Assembly: GCA_036937835.1 (NCBI GenBank)
Contig: CM072869.1
Coordinates: forward strand, 10,452,001 to 10,516,000
Reading direction: 5' to 3'
Length of the DNA: 64,000 nucleotides
Source: Pampus argenteus
Lineage: Eukaryota; Chordata; Actinopteri; Scombriformes; Stromateidae
In this document: positions 1 through 14,100 of the stretch, piece by piece
Position numbering within the stretch: the stretch's first letter is position 1
How the letters are laid out: each line of letters starts with the position of its first letter
The notes under the pieces: model-generated
The model's database searches: none
The model's input: only the letters and a program-made list of their open reading frames with translations
Told to the model about the DNA's origin: nothing
Position numbers and translations under genes: made by a program

Positions 1-891
1 CAGGAGTGGCCCCTGACAACAGTCAAGAGATGGGCTGCCTCCCCCAAGAGCTTCACATTGGTATTGTGTGACTCTGCATAAAGTCTTCAGCACTACTTAG
101 AAAGTCAGATGTTATACGCTCCTAATCCTGTGCACATATTCAGTTATTCTGTGCTTGGTGTGTGATTTATACAGATCTGCCTCGCATATTTAGTCTTTCC
201 CCTAGTTTTCAATTTCCAGCTCAAACAGCATTCTAAAAATTGTCGAGAACTCAGAATACAATATTGAATGTTTTCAGCATACTACTAGTTATTTCATCTG
301 AGTTAACAATAGATGCCTGGGGAAGCATGTGCAGACTTTGGATCTATTATTTATCTGAAAGCCTTTTTCAGTTTTCTTTACTGGCTGTTGGCAACAGTTC
401 TATCTGTTTTCTTCCCATATTGGAATGGAATGCTGCATTTAAAGATTAATAGATTATGCAAATTAAAAAAAAAATACTCTGAGGTATATTTGCCAACATT
501 GACTTAAACTCAGAATATTCACCCTTGTGTTTCTGTAGAATGCTTTGAAGTGAGTAGTTTTGAGATTCACTAAATCTTACCAGGATGTGCTATAGCAGTC
601 AGTCAATTTTTATTTTCATTAAATGTAGAAATTATAAGAGTATTAAAAACCTCAGATCCAGTAAGTTGTTTTTTTTTATCTCTAAAGCTCTTATTAAGTG
701 TAGAAAGTGTTTGCAATGTCAGATGCTAAAATACTTAAAGAACACTTGGTTTGCCCTGAATCTCTGCTTTGTCATAATGCTTTACAAAGGATTTCGGAGA
801 GTACCAGGAGAGCTACTACTCTGTCCAGACTACGGAAGGAGAGCAAATATCCCAGCTCATTGCTGGATACATCGACATTATTCTTAAGAAG
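1..891 (+). CDS. tln2: tln2 exons 1-2 of the window: FERM F3 subdomain
   Basis: Exon 1-60 (cut by the window edge) reads QEWPLTTVKRWAASPKSFTL and exon 790-891 continues DFGEYQESYYSVQTTEGEQ and ends at AGYIDIILKK. This is the end of the PTB-like F3 subdomain, which binds the integrin beta tail; its last long helix carries the IAGYIDIIL motif. The second exon ends at AAG followed by GCAAGC, so its intron starts with GC rather than GT. The 60-nt fragment is exactly 20 codons and joins in phase 0. Confidence 0.95.
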
Positions 892-3800
892 GCAAGCAGT
901 TTAAAATACAATTCTTTTGAACTAATACAAAATACATATACTTCTTTATACATTTAGCCTGCATTGTTCATTGTTTGTTCTCTTCACAGAAGCAGAGTAA
1001 GGATCGCTTTGGCCTTGAGGGAGACGAGGAATCCACCATGCTGGAGGAATCAGTTTCCCCTAAGAAGTAAGTAGTGCTCATGTATTATCTACTGTACTGC
1101 TTCTGCATTACTAGGTACAGGGTACAGCAAGCACAGTCTAATTATTCTCCATAAGTTTAAAGCTTGCTGTGTAATTGTGCATGACATTACACTTCAGCCT
1201 GCCCAGTATAGTACCCCCAAGAGAAGTAAGGTTAGAATTAAACACAAAAATCATGTCATTTTTAGTACTCCAGAATACAAGTTATTACAGCGCTTGTAAG
1301 ATTTTTGTTTTTGCGAACCTAGATTAAAAAAAAAAAACTGACTTGGAGTAAAGTTACTTAATTATTATCCTTTTCACAAAAGAAATCTGCATAATTTGGA
1401 AGTTACACAGGTTAAGATATCTTTGTTAGAAGCTGTTTTGTTACACAAGTCTTTTTTATCTTCCAATTGGTGGCTAGCTCTCCTGATTTTCCAATGTAGC
1501 TTAGTGACTGATGGAAATGAAGGTAATGCTGATGAACCAGGGCTCAGTCACACAGAACTTGGAAATTCGTTGTCACTACAAATCCATGTGGTTCTTAGTG
1601 AAACCACTCTCTGCCAGAATCGGGCATCATATTCCTGCTGTATATCGGCCAATCAACTCATGTTGTGGTTCTCAGCACAAAAATGTAATTGCTGCCTCTC
1701 AAAACAAGTCATAATTGACCAGCCATGAATCATTAAGTCAGGAGCATCTGTTGAGCTGGGCAGGAAAACATTCAACACAGGAAGACGTTTTTTTCTTACT
1801 ATGCCTACTGACTCTGAGAACACAATTGTTTTTAATTATAGTTTTGTCATTTTTTTGTCATCTAAATTAGTAACAGTTGCATTATCCTCTGGACCAGCTA
1901 TGAGAATTTAGACATGCACTCACAAGTTATACAACTCTAAAACACATCCATAAGTCAGTTTGCAGAGCTGTCTAGACGTACAGACATGTATCAAAGCATA
2001 TAGTGTATGTTTCAATATACAAAGCATCCCCTGCTTTGTATATTGAATACACACGCATATATAATGTTTTCTTATTAATTTTCTATATCCTACTCTCCTG
2101 TTGTAGGTCCACAATCCTGCAGCAGCAGTTCAATCGAGTGGGTCGTGTGGAGCATGGGTCAGTAGCACTTCCAGGTATCATTCGTTCAGGGTCTGTCGGT
2201 GGCCCTGACACCTTCAATGTGGGCACTATGCCGTCTGCCCAGCAGCAAATCACCACAGGACAAATGCACAGAGGACACATGCCCCCATTGGTGAGTACAA
2301 GCATTTTCATTTGCAAGCAAGCAAACGTGCTGTCTCAATAAAATGCTCTATGCTGTATTTTAATATAAAATTGTAGCATCCATGTTGAGACAATCTATGC
2401 ATTTTTTAAGATATCAGAACACAGTTTTGAGGTACAATTTTTTTTTAATATAAATCTGATCTGTGGGTTTTGAAATATTGCATGTAGTCAACAATAAACC
2501 TCAATGAACAATATGAAGAAGGCTGTAAATGAGAAAGGGAGCGAAAGATTGCATGCCGTGTATTTGGATTGCTTTTGTTCAGTCATTTGCACATTGTGTC
2601 TCTGTTGCTTGTTGTTGTCAGAGTCTAGCCCAGCAGGCCCTGATGGGGACCATCAACAGCAGTATGCAGGCTGTGCAGCAGGCTCAGGCTGACCTGGGAC
2701 ATGTAGACAATCTGCCTCCCCTGGGCCACGACTTGGTGCGTCTCCTCTATTCTTACTTCACAATTAAAAAACAAAAATATGCAGCATGTATAAATACAAT
2801 ACAACCCCCCTCCACATCCATTCATTCACAGCGATTCCTTAAGTTCCACACACTTTGGAACGTGTGATTTGTGCACAGCCTCTGATTGTGCAAAGCAGAA
2901 ACAGTTTAGAGAGATCAAGCTTTCTCATCACACCAAAGTCCATATTTTCTCTGAAATATAATGAGATTGTAGAACTTACTGTAAATATGAAGGCTGTATC
3001 TAATGCTTGAGTGTTTCCAAAGCTGTAGGTGTTGTACATCCCTAGTCCTTTAATCCTGCATGAGAAAGTTTATATGAGCTGAGAATCGCCCACTACGATG
3101 AAAGCCAATAGCTCTTTTTTTTCCTCCTCCACCAAAAGGCATCCAGGGTTTGGGTTCAGAACAAAGTAGATGAATCCAAACATGAAATCCACTCTCAGGT
3201 TGATGCCATCACTGCTGGAACAGCATCTGTGGTCAATCTCACTGCAGGTAAGTGCTCAGGAGAATATTTAACACATAACATGTTATCATTTTCTAGTTTA
3301 AATTTATTTGTGCACCAGAATATGTGGTTTGTAAGGTCTGCGATAGACAAAACTCTAAAGGAAATTACCCTGTTATTTAAAATATTATTTATATTTTATT
3401 ACACATTATTGTAACATAAGGTGTAAATCAGTAAACATGTTTCCACATCAGTCGCTGATGATGGGGTCGGAGTTTCCTTTTAAACAAGGGAGCAATTTTC
3501 ATTTCTCTGATAAATATTTCTACTGATAAATAAATCTTGTTGTTCCAAAGCTTGACTTATTGGCAGTGCCTCTCTTTGCTCCCCGTGCTGCTTAGCACAA
3601 GCCAAGTTCCTGCCAGCCTTTTGCAGGGTTTTAATCTTACCTTGCCATCTGTTTGGTTGCACTTACACTCCCTCCACCATCCAATACAAAGTTTTTCTTC
3701 TTCACGGCCACTTGCTCCATCAGCGTGCTTATCCCCGTGGAACCATTTCAAATAGGCTCTAATTATGACACTGATGTGTGTGTTACAGCATATGACACAC

Positions 3801-6800
3801 AAGCTGCCACGTGGATTAACTGAATCAATGTGACAGCAGCACAACAAATTAAGATGCTCAGCAGAGGTGCACTTTGTAATGATAGCCATCCATCCTCCGC
3901 AGGTGAGCCCACAGAAACCGACTACACAGCGGTTGGTTGCGCCATCACCACCATCTCATCCAACCTCACAGAAATGTCCAAGGGTGTCAAGCTGCTTGCA
4001 GCATTAATGGACGATGAAGTGGGCAGTGGACACAAGCTCATGGGTGCTGCCAGGATGCTGGCAGGAGCTGTGTCAGATCTGCTCAGATCTGTTGAGCCTG
4101 CAGCTGCTGAGGTGAGGCACCCGCTGATTATTATACTGACATGGACTTCTTCCTCCACAGTAATCCTGGTAGCCACAAAGACACATGATTGAACTATATT
4201 GAACATATTGAAGTCGTATGCCTTTCTTTGTATATCACAGTCCCACTGAAGATGCATCACAAAAGTGTTTTCTGGGATGATTTTTAATCCAGAAGTCTGT
4301 TTTAGATAAATCACAAAGGCTTCTGCGAGAACAGGCCAGGCCAATGTAATGAATGTGCTGATGTCATCTCCATACAGCCCAGACAGACGGTGCTGACTGC
4401 GGCAGGAAGCATCGGACAAGCCAGTGGGGACCTGCTTCGTCACATGGGGGAGGGCGAGACCGATGAGAAGTTCCAGGTTGGACTCACTGTTCCTATGACA
4501 CTGCTGGCCAAACAGGAAGATACACATTTTCTCAGGCCTCTAAAAATGTCAATACACAGTTATGTAATGACCTCAGGATTTATTATTAGAATATTACCTT
4601 ATGTAGCTATTATAACATAGTGTCAGAAAAGCTTTTAGTAGTAAAATGACCATACAGTATACCAGCCATTCATTTGCACAAGCTTATCTTTAGCCTTCAC
4701 TACCTCTTTTCTTCTTTTATAATGAAATGTGTTTACCTGCCACATAAACATATTTTTATTTCCTAGATGTCCTGTCACATCCTCAGTACCTGCTTGCTTT
4801 TCTCTTAAGTGTTAATCCCCTGAGTGGAGTGCTCATATCTTCCACCATGGACCTTGAGCCAAAAGTGCTCTACTGCAGGCAGATCACTGTAGTTTGTAAT
4901 CCTTACGCAACATGTAATAACACAGATATGATTTATTATTAACACTCTTCATACTGTTGTTCCTTGTGCATTAGATGTCCAGTATATCAACTGAACAAAA
5001 TGAGTTTAAAACATTTACTCTCCCGGACGCTTCAGTCACATGTGCACAGCTGTGGTGTGTTTCAATGAAGGACATTGATTAATATGTTGCAGGACACCCT
5101 GATGAATCTGGCCAAAGCAGTGGCCAATGCAGCTGCTATGTTAGTCCTGAAGGCCAAGAATGTGGCCCAGGTGGCCGAGGACACCATATTGCAGAACCGG
5201 GTGATCGCAGCTGCCACTCAGTGTGCCCTGTCCACCTCACAGCTGGTAGCCTGCACCAAGGTACTGATCTAAAACTTGTTCATCTCAGCAGCCAAGTAAG
5301 TAGAGGACATACCATCAGGCATGAAATTATCCAGGCAGGTATTACACTTGATGCAGCATGTTATGGAAAAATGCAATATTGTCCCTGTTTATTCACAGAG
5401 ATCATAGTGCCATATCTTGAATAAAATAGTGCTTTGCCAGAAAATAATGAATAAATAATGAATAACAGTCACATGTACTAATTGTTATGTGTAGTCATGA
5501 AAAAAAAATAACTGCAGATGTAGTCTTATATCAAAATATTCTTCAATTCTTGTGATTCATCTGGGTTTCTGCCAATTACTTTGTGTGTTGCAGGTGGTGA
5601 GCCCCACCATCAGCTCCCCGGTGTGTCAGGAGCAGCTTGTCGAGGCTGGGAAGCTGGTGGACCGGTCTGTGGAAACCTGCGTCAAAGCTTGCCGCTCGGC
5701 TAGTGATGACAGCGAGCTGCTAAAACAAGTTGGTGCAGCAGCTGGTGTGGTGAGCCAGGCCCTCAGTGACTTACTGCAGCATGTCCGCCACTACGCCAGT
5801 TGTGGAGAGCCCATTGGACGTTATGACCAAGCTACGGACACGATCATGAATGTGACGGAGAACATTTTCACTTCCATGGGTGATGCTGGTGAGTACAAAG
5901 GAAGCATTTAAGGCTAGAGAAGGATGCGGGTGAAATTCAGTTCAAAATGATTTCAGTTAATGTTGTTTGGTATCTTTGGTATGTTTATCCAAATCTGTTT
6001 ACTAACTACAAGGGATAAACTGTAAAAAGAATATTTTCTGAATACATGCTTTCACCGGACTAGTGTGTTTTGTCTGCATTCAGGTCCTTAAGATATTATC
6101 CATGTTTGTGTCCATGTTAAGTGATCTTGTTGAAACATTTGCAAAGATCAGGCTATTTGCTATAGTTCAAGCCATGAGGCTGTAAAATTTCCAATCCCAG
6201 CCAATTCTCAAGGGGCTGTAGGAAACATGTCATCCAAAACCACTACAGAGCTCCAAATCTGGTCTCAATCAGCATCAGGGAGGCTTTGAATTTTAAAAGG
6301 AAACACATGACCTGGGCATTTTTCTATAAATCAACACGGAAAAAAAGAAAATCTGTAGCCATAGATCAGCATCCAGTGATTAAAGTTCATTCTACAGATA
6401 GAGTATTGGTTGATTCCCAAGGCCATAAGATGTAGGTTGTAAAACACCTAGACTTCACTGTGTGAGTTATTTCCAGCTGGAGGTGGGTGTTTGGGAAACA
6501 CAGCTTTTTATAGCAGGTGTGTGGGGAGATGTTACATATATTCTGAAGACTTTCATTTATAGGAGAGAGGATGACTCACTACAAACCTTCAGCTATAGGA
6601 GTACATGAAGGTGAACACAATAATCTTTAACTGATTTTGCCAGGAAGTTTATATTAATAATATAATGTAATGTTTGTATTAGTCCAATTTTGCAAATCAG
6701 TGAACAGGACATGGTTTATCTCTGTAATGGATTTACAGGATTTTTATATCAATGTAATGAAGTTTTTTTTTATCTTATCAGGCATTTAACTAGAACTAGA

Positions 6801-8080
6801 AAACTAACTAGATTAGCCAGAAACAAACATTCCATCTGGTTATTTTATCTTCAATATCTCAATTAAATATCTAAGAATTTTCCTATATTACAGCATATAT
6901 TGATAGGTACTGTAAATGCAATAGGATATTTCATCCATATCACCCACACCTATTCACATGAGTCAATACTGATGAGCTGCAGTTAAACTATGTGTGTTAT
7001 CCATCATGACACAAATCTGACTAAAAGTATTTACTGTTTGTCAAGGACATTTCTGTGAAACACATCCTGAGTTCTGATCGGTTCGAGTTAAATGAATGAT
7101 GACAACTCTAAAACCTAACCATCACTTTCAAAAAGCTCCACTGTGGAAACGGAGGACTATCTGCACGACAAACAGACATCAGCTTTGCAGCACAAACTGA
7201 AATTCCACCTGTATAACAAGGCCTCATCTCTGTGCCACTAGTCTAGCTGATTTACATTTGTGTGTGGACATTTGCCTTCATATTCACTCTCTATGTGTGA
7301 ATAGGTGAGATGGTGCGTCAGGCCAGGGTTCTAGCCCAAGCCACTTCTGACTTGGTCAATGCTATGAGATCTGATGCAGAAGCAGAGGTGGATGTTGACA
7401 ACTCCAAGAAACTGCTGGCTGCAGCCAAACTCCTGGCTGATGCCACGGCTCGTATGGTGGAGGCTGCTAAGGTAAGAGGTTTACTTTTAATAAATGTTAT
7501 GCAATAAATATGATTGATTATTTGTTTAAACATATAGCTAGTAATATCATTTACTGACCTAATTAGTAGTTTATTACAAATGAATGCAGTGGCTACATTT
7601 CTCATTAGTTTGCAATCAGTTTGATCCATAACTATTTTATTCAAGTTGTTTATTCTGTCAGCTGAGTCACTGCCATGCTGTTTTTGTGTGTGTTTTATGT
7701 CACGTTAAATGCACTGTTACAAAATGAACTGAAGCAAATTTCTATATTGCTTTCATTTTGCAGAATACACATTTTTGACATTACTGTATACTCTAGCTAT
7801 CAGCATAATTTCACATGTGAAATAAAAGGGTCCAGCATCAGTGGGTCTTAATAAGCCCCCAGTACTGTCGAGCAGGATATTATCAGTGTGAAACACCCAG
7901 GCAAGGGAAACACTGCTTATGGCTCATGAGATGTTTTTGATCCGTGACACATTAATCACCACATCACTGCCATTATCAAAGAGGAAGTGGGGATCTTGTA
8001 CTGATAGTTTCCTTGGAAACTCAGAAAGCTAAATGCCTCCCACCATCTATTGTACAATGTGTACATCTGTGATTGCTCAG

Positions 8081-8128
<48 letters not shown>

Positions 8129-11100
8129 CCTTAGGGGGCGGCTGCCTACCCAGAGAATGAAGACCAACAGCAGAGGCTCAGAGAGGCAGCTGAGGGGTTA
8201 CGTGTAGCCACTAATGCTGCAGCCCAGAATGCAATAAAGAAAAAACTGGTCAACAGGCTGGAGGTGAGTCATAGGTGTCAACAAGTTTTTTGTGTTGTTT
8301 GACCTTAATCAAAACAACACAAGATGTTATGTATCATGATGTTGTGCAAACATGTCTTTCCAATATTCTGCCTTCCCTGCAGTGTAAACATAGTATATAT
8401 ATGTTTAAGAAATAAGTGGTGTGTTTAGACAAAAGGAAACACATGCCTGAATACAAATAATGAAATGCTTCAGCAGTCATTTGTACAAATACGGCCCATT
8501 TATTATATTTGTCTATGTTTTTTTTTCCTGTAGCGGTTAGCTATAAATGCCATTAGTTCTGTGAATGAACTATCTGAGTGTAAAGATCTGTGTTTAGCCC
8601 CTGGTATCAGCTTGCCCCTAATGACTAGCCCCTCTGTGCTCCAAAGCACCCAATGTCCAATTTCCTAGGCACATAAACTGTGCATTACCCAGAGCTGGGA
8701 TTAGCCAGCTATCAGGCTTATATCTCAGTCTGCCTCCCTGCATCAGATGGCCACAGTGATGGTGCTAATGGTTGCCTCCATCAAAGAAACGTGTGAGAAG
8801 GAAGTGTTATGGATCTGCTGTACAGATGGGCACATGATGATTATTCTACCTCTCATGTCATCTCCACATGCAGTCTTTTTTTCTAAATAACAATATCATG
8901 TATTTTTTTTCATCCTCGCCTCCTCATCCACTCAACAAGGAATATCTTCCTCTTCTGTTTTAAATCTTGTCTTTGCTTCAAAGCTTGTCTTGTGTCTGTG
9001 AATTAATGTAACTTAAGTAGTATAGGTTTAGTGTTTTACTTTTGGAAACACAGCAGTGTGAAAGCCACACTGATCGTCTTATGAAATAAAGGTTGAGCAG
9101 TGCAATCCCACCCATTTCCTCTTCTCACAAAACGTTTTGGTTTGTGACCCCTCTTAGTTTAATTAAAACAACTCTAAAAACATGACAGTATAATACTGTA
9201 CAGAGCAAAAGCAAATGTTATTTTTAGCTAGACATCACTCTCCTTTAGTTTAGCCTAAATGATTTCCATTTGTATCTCCTGAGCAGATAGCTGCTAAGCA
9301 GGCAGCGGCTGCTGCTACTCAGACCATTGCAGCTGCCCAAAATGCTGCCGCTTCCAACAAAAATACAGTTTCACATCAACAGCTCGTACACAGCTGCAAG
9401 GTATGATCATGTACTCTTTCTCTTGTATTCTTATTACTGCTGTGTTAAAGAATACTCTCAAATAAAAGGAAACCTTAATCCTGCAGATAAACTGTATATT
9501 GTCATAGAAGATGTAAGCCTTGGTAGCTTCGGCAGCCTTTCTCTTTCAGTCACGATTCTGCTGATATTAAACATAGACTGTGTGCAAATGCAGGCAGTAG
9601 CAGATTGCATTCCCCAGTTGGTGCAGGGCATGAGGAGCAGCCAGGCCCAACCTGAGGAACTCGGTGCCCAGCTTGCCCTCATCATGGCCAGCCAGAGCTT
9701 CTTACAGGTTAGAAGTTTCTCTACAGCACTGTTTAAAACTATCAAACTCTACACACATAAAAACCTGCTCTTTTAGTGCTTATGAAGTTGTTGATGTTTT
9801 TCTGTCGCTCTTCAGCCTGGGAGTAAGATGGTGACCTCTGCAAAGTCAGCAGTTCCGACTGTGACTGATCAGGCTGCTGCTATGCAACTGGGCCAGTGTG
9901 CCAAGAACCTGGCCACCTGCCTGGCAGAGCTCAGGACTGCCACACAGAAGGTATATATATATAACAACACTGCTAGAGAAACATAACAGGATTCATCTCA
10001 CTGATGCAGGAAATTTGTTGCTATCTCTTTGATTTCATTTAAAGATACAGTAGTAGGCTCAACATAATGGATGGTGTGCTCATGTTGGTGACATTTATGT
10101 CTGTGTGTTGTTTGAAGGCCCATGAAGCATGTGGTCCTCTGGAGATTGACTCAGCCCTCAAAACAGTACAGACACTTAAGAGTGAACTTCAGGATGCCAA
10201 GATGTCTGTCATTGACAGCCAACTCAAACCTCTACCCGGGGAAACGGTCAGTACAAAGAAACATCTACTGTCAGGCTGAATTGGAACATTATACTGTAGA
10301 TATCAGAGTGTTTAAATCACAAGATGAGGCGATCACAGCTTTATAGGAAATTGTTTATTTGTGTGTTCTGCTGCTCACACAGCTGGAGAAGTGTGCTCAG
10401 GATTTGGGAAGTACATCTAAGGCTGTGGGCTCCTCTATGGCTCAGCTGCTGACATGTGCTGCACAGGGCAATGAACATTATACAGGTAAGAGAGATGTAT
10501 TCTACACAGAGAGCATATATGAGGACCTTAGTTAAATTTACTTCTCTCTAAATTAGGTACAATGTTGACTTTTTATTGAATGCTGACTTTTTATTTAAAC
10601 AGTGCAAAGGGTGAGTATGAAGCAGACAGAGAAAATTATGACTCAATTTGTGCATCACTATAGCCTTTAACTGAACTCTTTGAATCCAGCATGGCTGGGC
10701 TGTTTTGCCGTCAATTCTGTCTCAATTGAGGATCTCAGGGGAGGAGAGATGAAGACGGATAGAAAATAGCAATTCTAGCAATGAATGTTCTCAGGCAGTA
10801 CTTCACTGTGTGGCACAGGGTGCTACTAGCTACTCATTAATCTTATTTTCACTAGATTTAACATTCCATCAGAAAATGGCTCTGCTTGGCTGATTAATGC
10901 AATTTGATGCAATTTGCTGCTTTTCTACTCGATTCTATGTATAATAAGTTAAGGGCACCTCCCATGTGGGGCCATATTTATTATATAAATTCATCTATTT
11001 AAACAAGGAGGGTATTTCAGCATTGTGGTTTATTCCCAATGTAATAATGCTGGCTTGATTTGCACCATTACAGTTAGTAGTAATGACAGGAAATACAAAT

Positions 11101-14100
11101 AACTCTCACTTCGTTTTGCTTAAACATGGCTGCTGCAAAGCAAAACTAATGAGATTGAAATGAGTGTCTACAGAAATACACACTTACTACATAACAATGT
11201 AGGAGAATGTCAGCATTATATTGCCTTTGTATCTGCAGAATATTACACCTGTAAAACTCTATAATCACTACTTACTGATACTATCATTATACTGATGTAA
11301 TTTATTGTAGCAGCATCTTTTCTTTCTGCTGTGTCTATGATTGACACCTGGTTGTTTGCAGGTGTGGCTGCCAGAGAAACAGCACAGGCTTTAAGAACAT
11401 TGGCGCAAGCAGCAAGAGGTGTGGCAGCCAGCACCAAGGAACCTCAGGCTGCAGCTGCAATGCTAGACTCCGCCCAGTGTGTCATGGAGGGCTCGGCCAT
11501 GCTGATCCACGAAGCTCATCAGGCCCTGGTTCATCCCGGAGATGCTGAGAGTCAGCAGAGGCTGGCACAGGTAGCGTAGCTCCCAGTAATATATACCCGT
11601 GAGGCAGTGATATTCATGTAGCGATCACATTGTTCCTCTCGGGCCCCTCTCTCTCTCCTCTACTGATTTGTAAACATTTCTTCTTTCCATAACAATCATC
11701 CCCTCTAAGCATTGCTATTTTCTCTCTGCTCTGTTTCTCGTCTAGTATTCCTCTCTCAGGAATACCAGAGTAAAACTGCTCATTCTCCTGCAGCCCTTCA
11801 GGGGATAAACATATTGTTTGGCATATATCTGTGACAGCAGCATAAATTAGTGGCACGGATTACTGTGCACCGCTATGAGCCCAATTTGCATTTGAGATGT
11901 TTTTCCCTGTATAGCGACTGCTCTGTATTGCGTAGCGCATTGTGAGAATGACTAATGGTACTCCTGACATAGTGTTGTCCTGTGTTGCAGGTGGCCAAAG
12001 CAGTGTCTCACTCCCTGAATAATTGTGTGAATTGCCTGCCAGGCCAGAAGGATGTTGATATGGCCCTAAGGAGCATTGGAGAGGCCAGCAAGAAGCTGCT
12101 GGTGGACATTGTGAGCCCTGCTCAGACTTTTACTTGTGGATTTATTGACATTTTGACATTTTTGCTTATTAACACTGAAACATCTGTACCATAATTTAAT
12201 CACTCCATAACAGAACAGGGTATTTTCATTTGACTTGATATTTGATATTCTGAGTACTACAGCAAGGTCTAATTGACGTGCGTCTGGTCTTTGAAGCTTC
12301 CTCCCTGCAGTAAGACATTCCAGGAGGCCCAGACTGATCTGAACCACACAGCAGCTGAGCTCAACCACTCTGCAGGCGAGGTCGTCCACTCCTCTCGTGG
12401 AACAAGCAGCCAGCTGGCTGCGGCCTCAGGGAAGTTCAGCCAAGACTTTGATGAGTTCCTGGATGCTGGCATTGAGATGGCAGGACACACCCAAGTAAGT
12501 TTCATGATCATGCACCCCTCCACACTCCACTGAAACATATTTTACACTCGGAGAGCAGCATGCAAACCTTTGATGGCATGAATATAAAGGCCTTAAATGC
12601 TGAGTGGTCTATGGTTTTTGTGTCACTTTAGTACCTTTAGTAAGCTATTTAAGTCATTTGTTAATTAGATCTTTTATCTAATTCACTTAAGCACACAATT
12701 GTCCCCAAGAGCACTAACACAATCAGATGTAATGAGATCGTGTGATGTTCCTTGTTCTGGTTATTTTGTTCATTAATTTGGAAAGATCGTCTGGGATTGG
12801 AGCTGATGTAGCATGACACCCGAGCTATAATCAGGCTCAGAGAGTCCTGCTGAGTGAGAAAACAGGATACAGGTGGTAGGGACAAATGAAATCCTTTACA
12901 GTACTTTATCTTTTGACAGCTGATGCAATAGAGACTGTGTATACATTTTGACTGCTTTGTAAAGCTCTGAATCCATCCTTCATTCTTTCCTTTTTTCTTG
13001 TCTGTGCAGAGCAAGGATGACCAGATCCAAGTCATCGGTAATCTGAAGAACATCTCTATGGCATCCAGTAAGCTGCTGCTGGCTGCCAAGTCTCTGTCTG
13101 TGGATCCAGGTGCAGCCAATGCTAAGAATCTTCTAGCTGTGGCAGCAAGGTGTGATAAGATACGGATAGTACCAGATATGAATCAGATATACTCTTTATT
13201 TGTTACTATTTGATAGTAAACTGGACCATTTGTTCTAAATATGATTCCTTGCCTAGATTCAAGCATGTACCGCCTTCTGATAAATTCAAATTTTCAATTT
13301 AAATGTCACAAAACATCTCTCTGCTGCATTGGTATGCCACTCCTAAATTGTTTCTGTTCAGCATTGCTGGAGGGAGTGTCCTCCCCCTAGTGGCGAGAAG
13401 CCAAGCAGCTGGTCCCGCAGGGCTTTGGGCCTGACTGACTTCTCTCTTTCTAATTAGGAAGATGGAAGTCTTGGCTAGAGCCTGTCTGTGCTCAGCAAGG
13501 CTGAACACAAACGCAAGACAAGCTCGACACTCCTGTGCGCCGTGTTAGCCTATCACAGTGAGAGACCAGCAGTGACATGCTTGAATAGGGGAGCTGAAAG
13601 CATGTGTGAGTGAATGTGAGTGAAGCCAGGCTGGGCATGCATGCAGAGGGCACATGTGAGAGCTAAAAAGGTTGTGTTGCTGCCTGTGTGTGTTTCAGAG
13701 CGGTGACAGAGAGTATTAACCAGCTGATCACGCTCTGTACCCAGCAAGCAGCAGGACAAAAGGAGTGTGACAATGCCTTGAGGGAGTTGGAGGTACACTG
13801 TCCTCACATACACTGTAACACACACAGACCTATTTCTCTCTAGGCCTGTTTTCTGTTGCCTGCATGTTTTTCATTGGGGAAACCAAGTGGATTTTAAACA
13901 CCTCTATTTTACATCTGATTACTCCTGCAGAGTCATTCATTGCAGATGAACATTAAATTCACAGTTACAGTGGCTGCATTAGTATCAGAATAAGAGCGTT
14001 TTCCATACTGAAACCTACTTTCACTTACACTCAAGTAACTGAAAAAATTTCAATAAAGCTGTGCATTTAAAAGCTTTGAATACCATGATGGCAGTAGACT

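Larger units (their letters stand above)
61..8134 (+). other. tln2 introns in the first 8 kb
   Basis: Intron stretches over 300 bp: 61-789, 1067-2106, 2291-2621, 2736-3138, 3248-3902, 4477-5092, 5261-5593, 5889-7304 and 7472-8134. They are AT-rich with oligo-T runs and scattered stops in all frames. Apart from the (GT)n at 8085-8126 I recognise no RNA gene, transposon or further exon in them. The 1.4-kb intron 5889-7304 has no low-complexity tract and no pair of splice sites flanking an open segment that resembles talin. Confidence 0.7.

Noticed and set aside
3557..3889. Minus-strand open frame of 110 codons in a tln2 intron
   Set aside because: No recognisable protein and it lies across a normal intron with an intact downstream acceptor.
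12304..12310. CTGCAG as the acceptor of the tln2 exon beginning near 12297
   Set aside because: It would remove the conserved LPP and break the phase; the AAG ending at 12296 fits.
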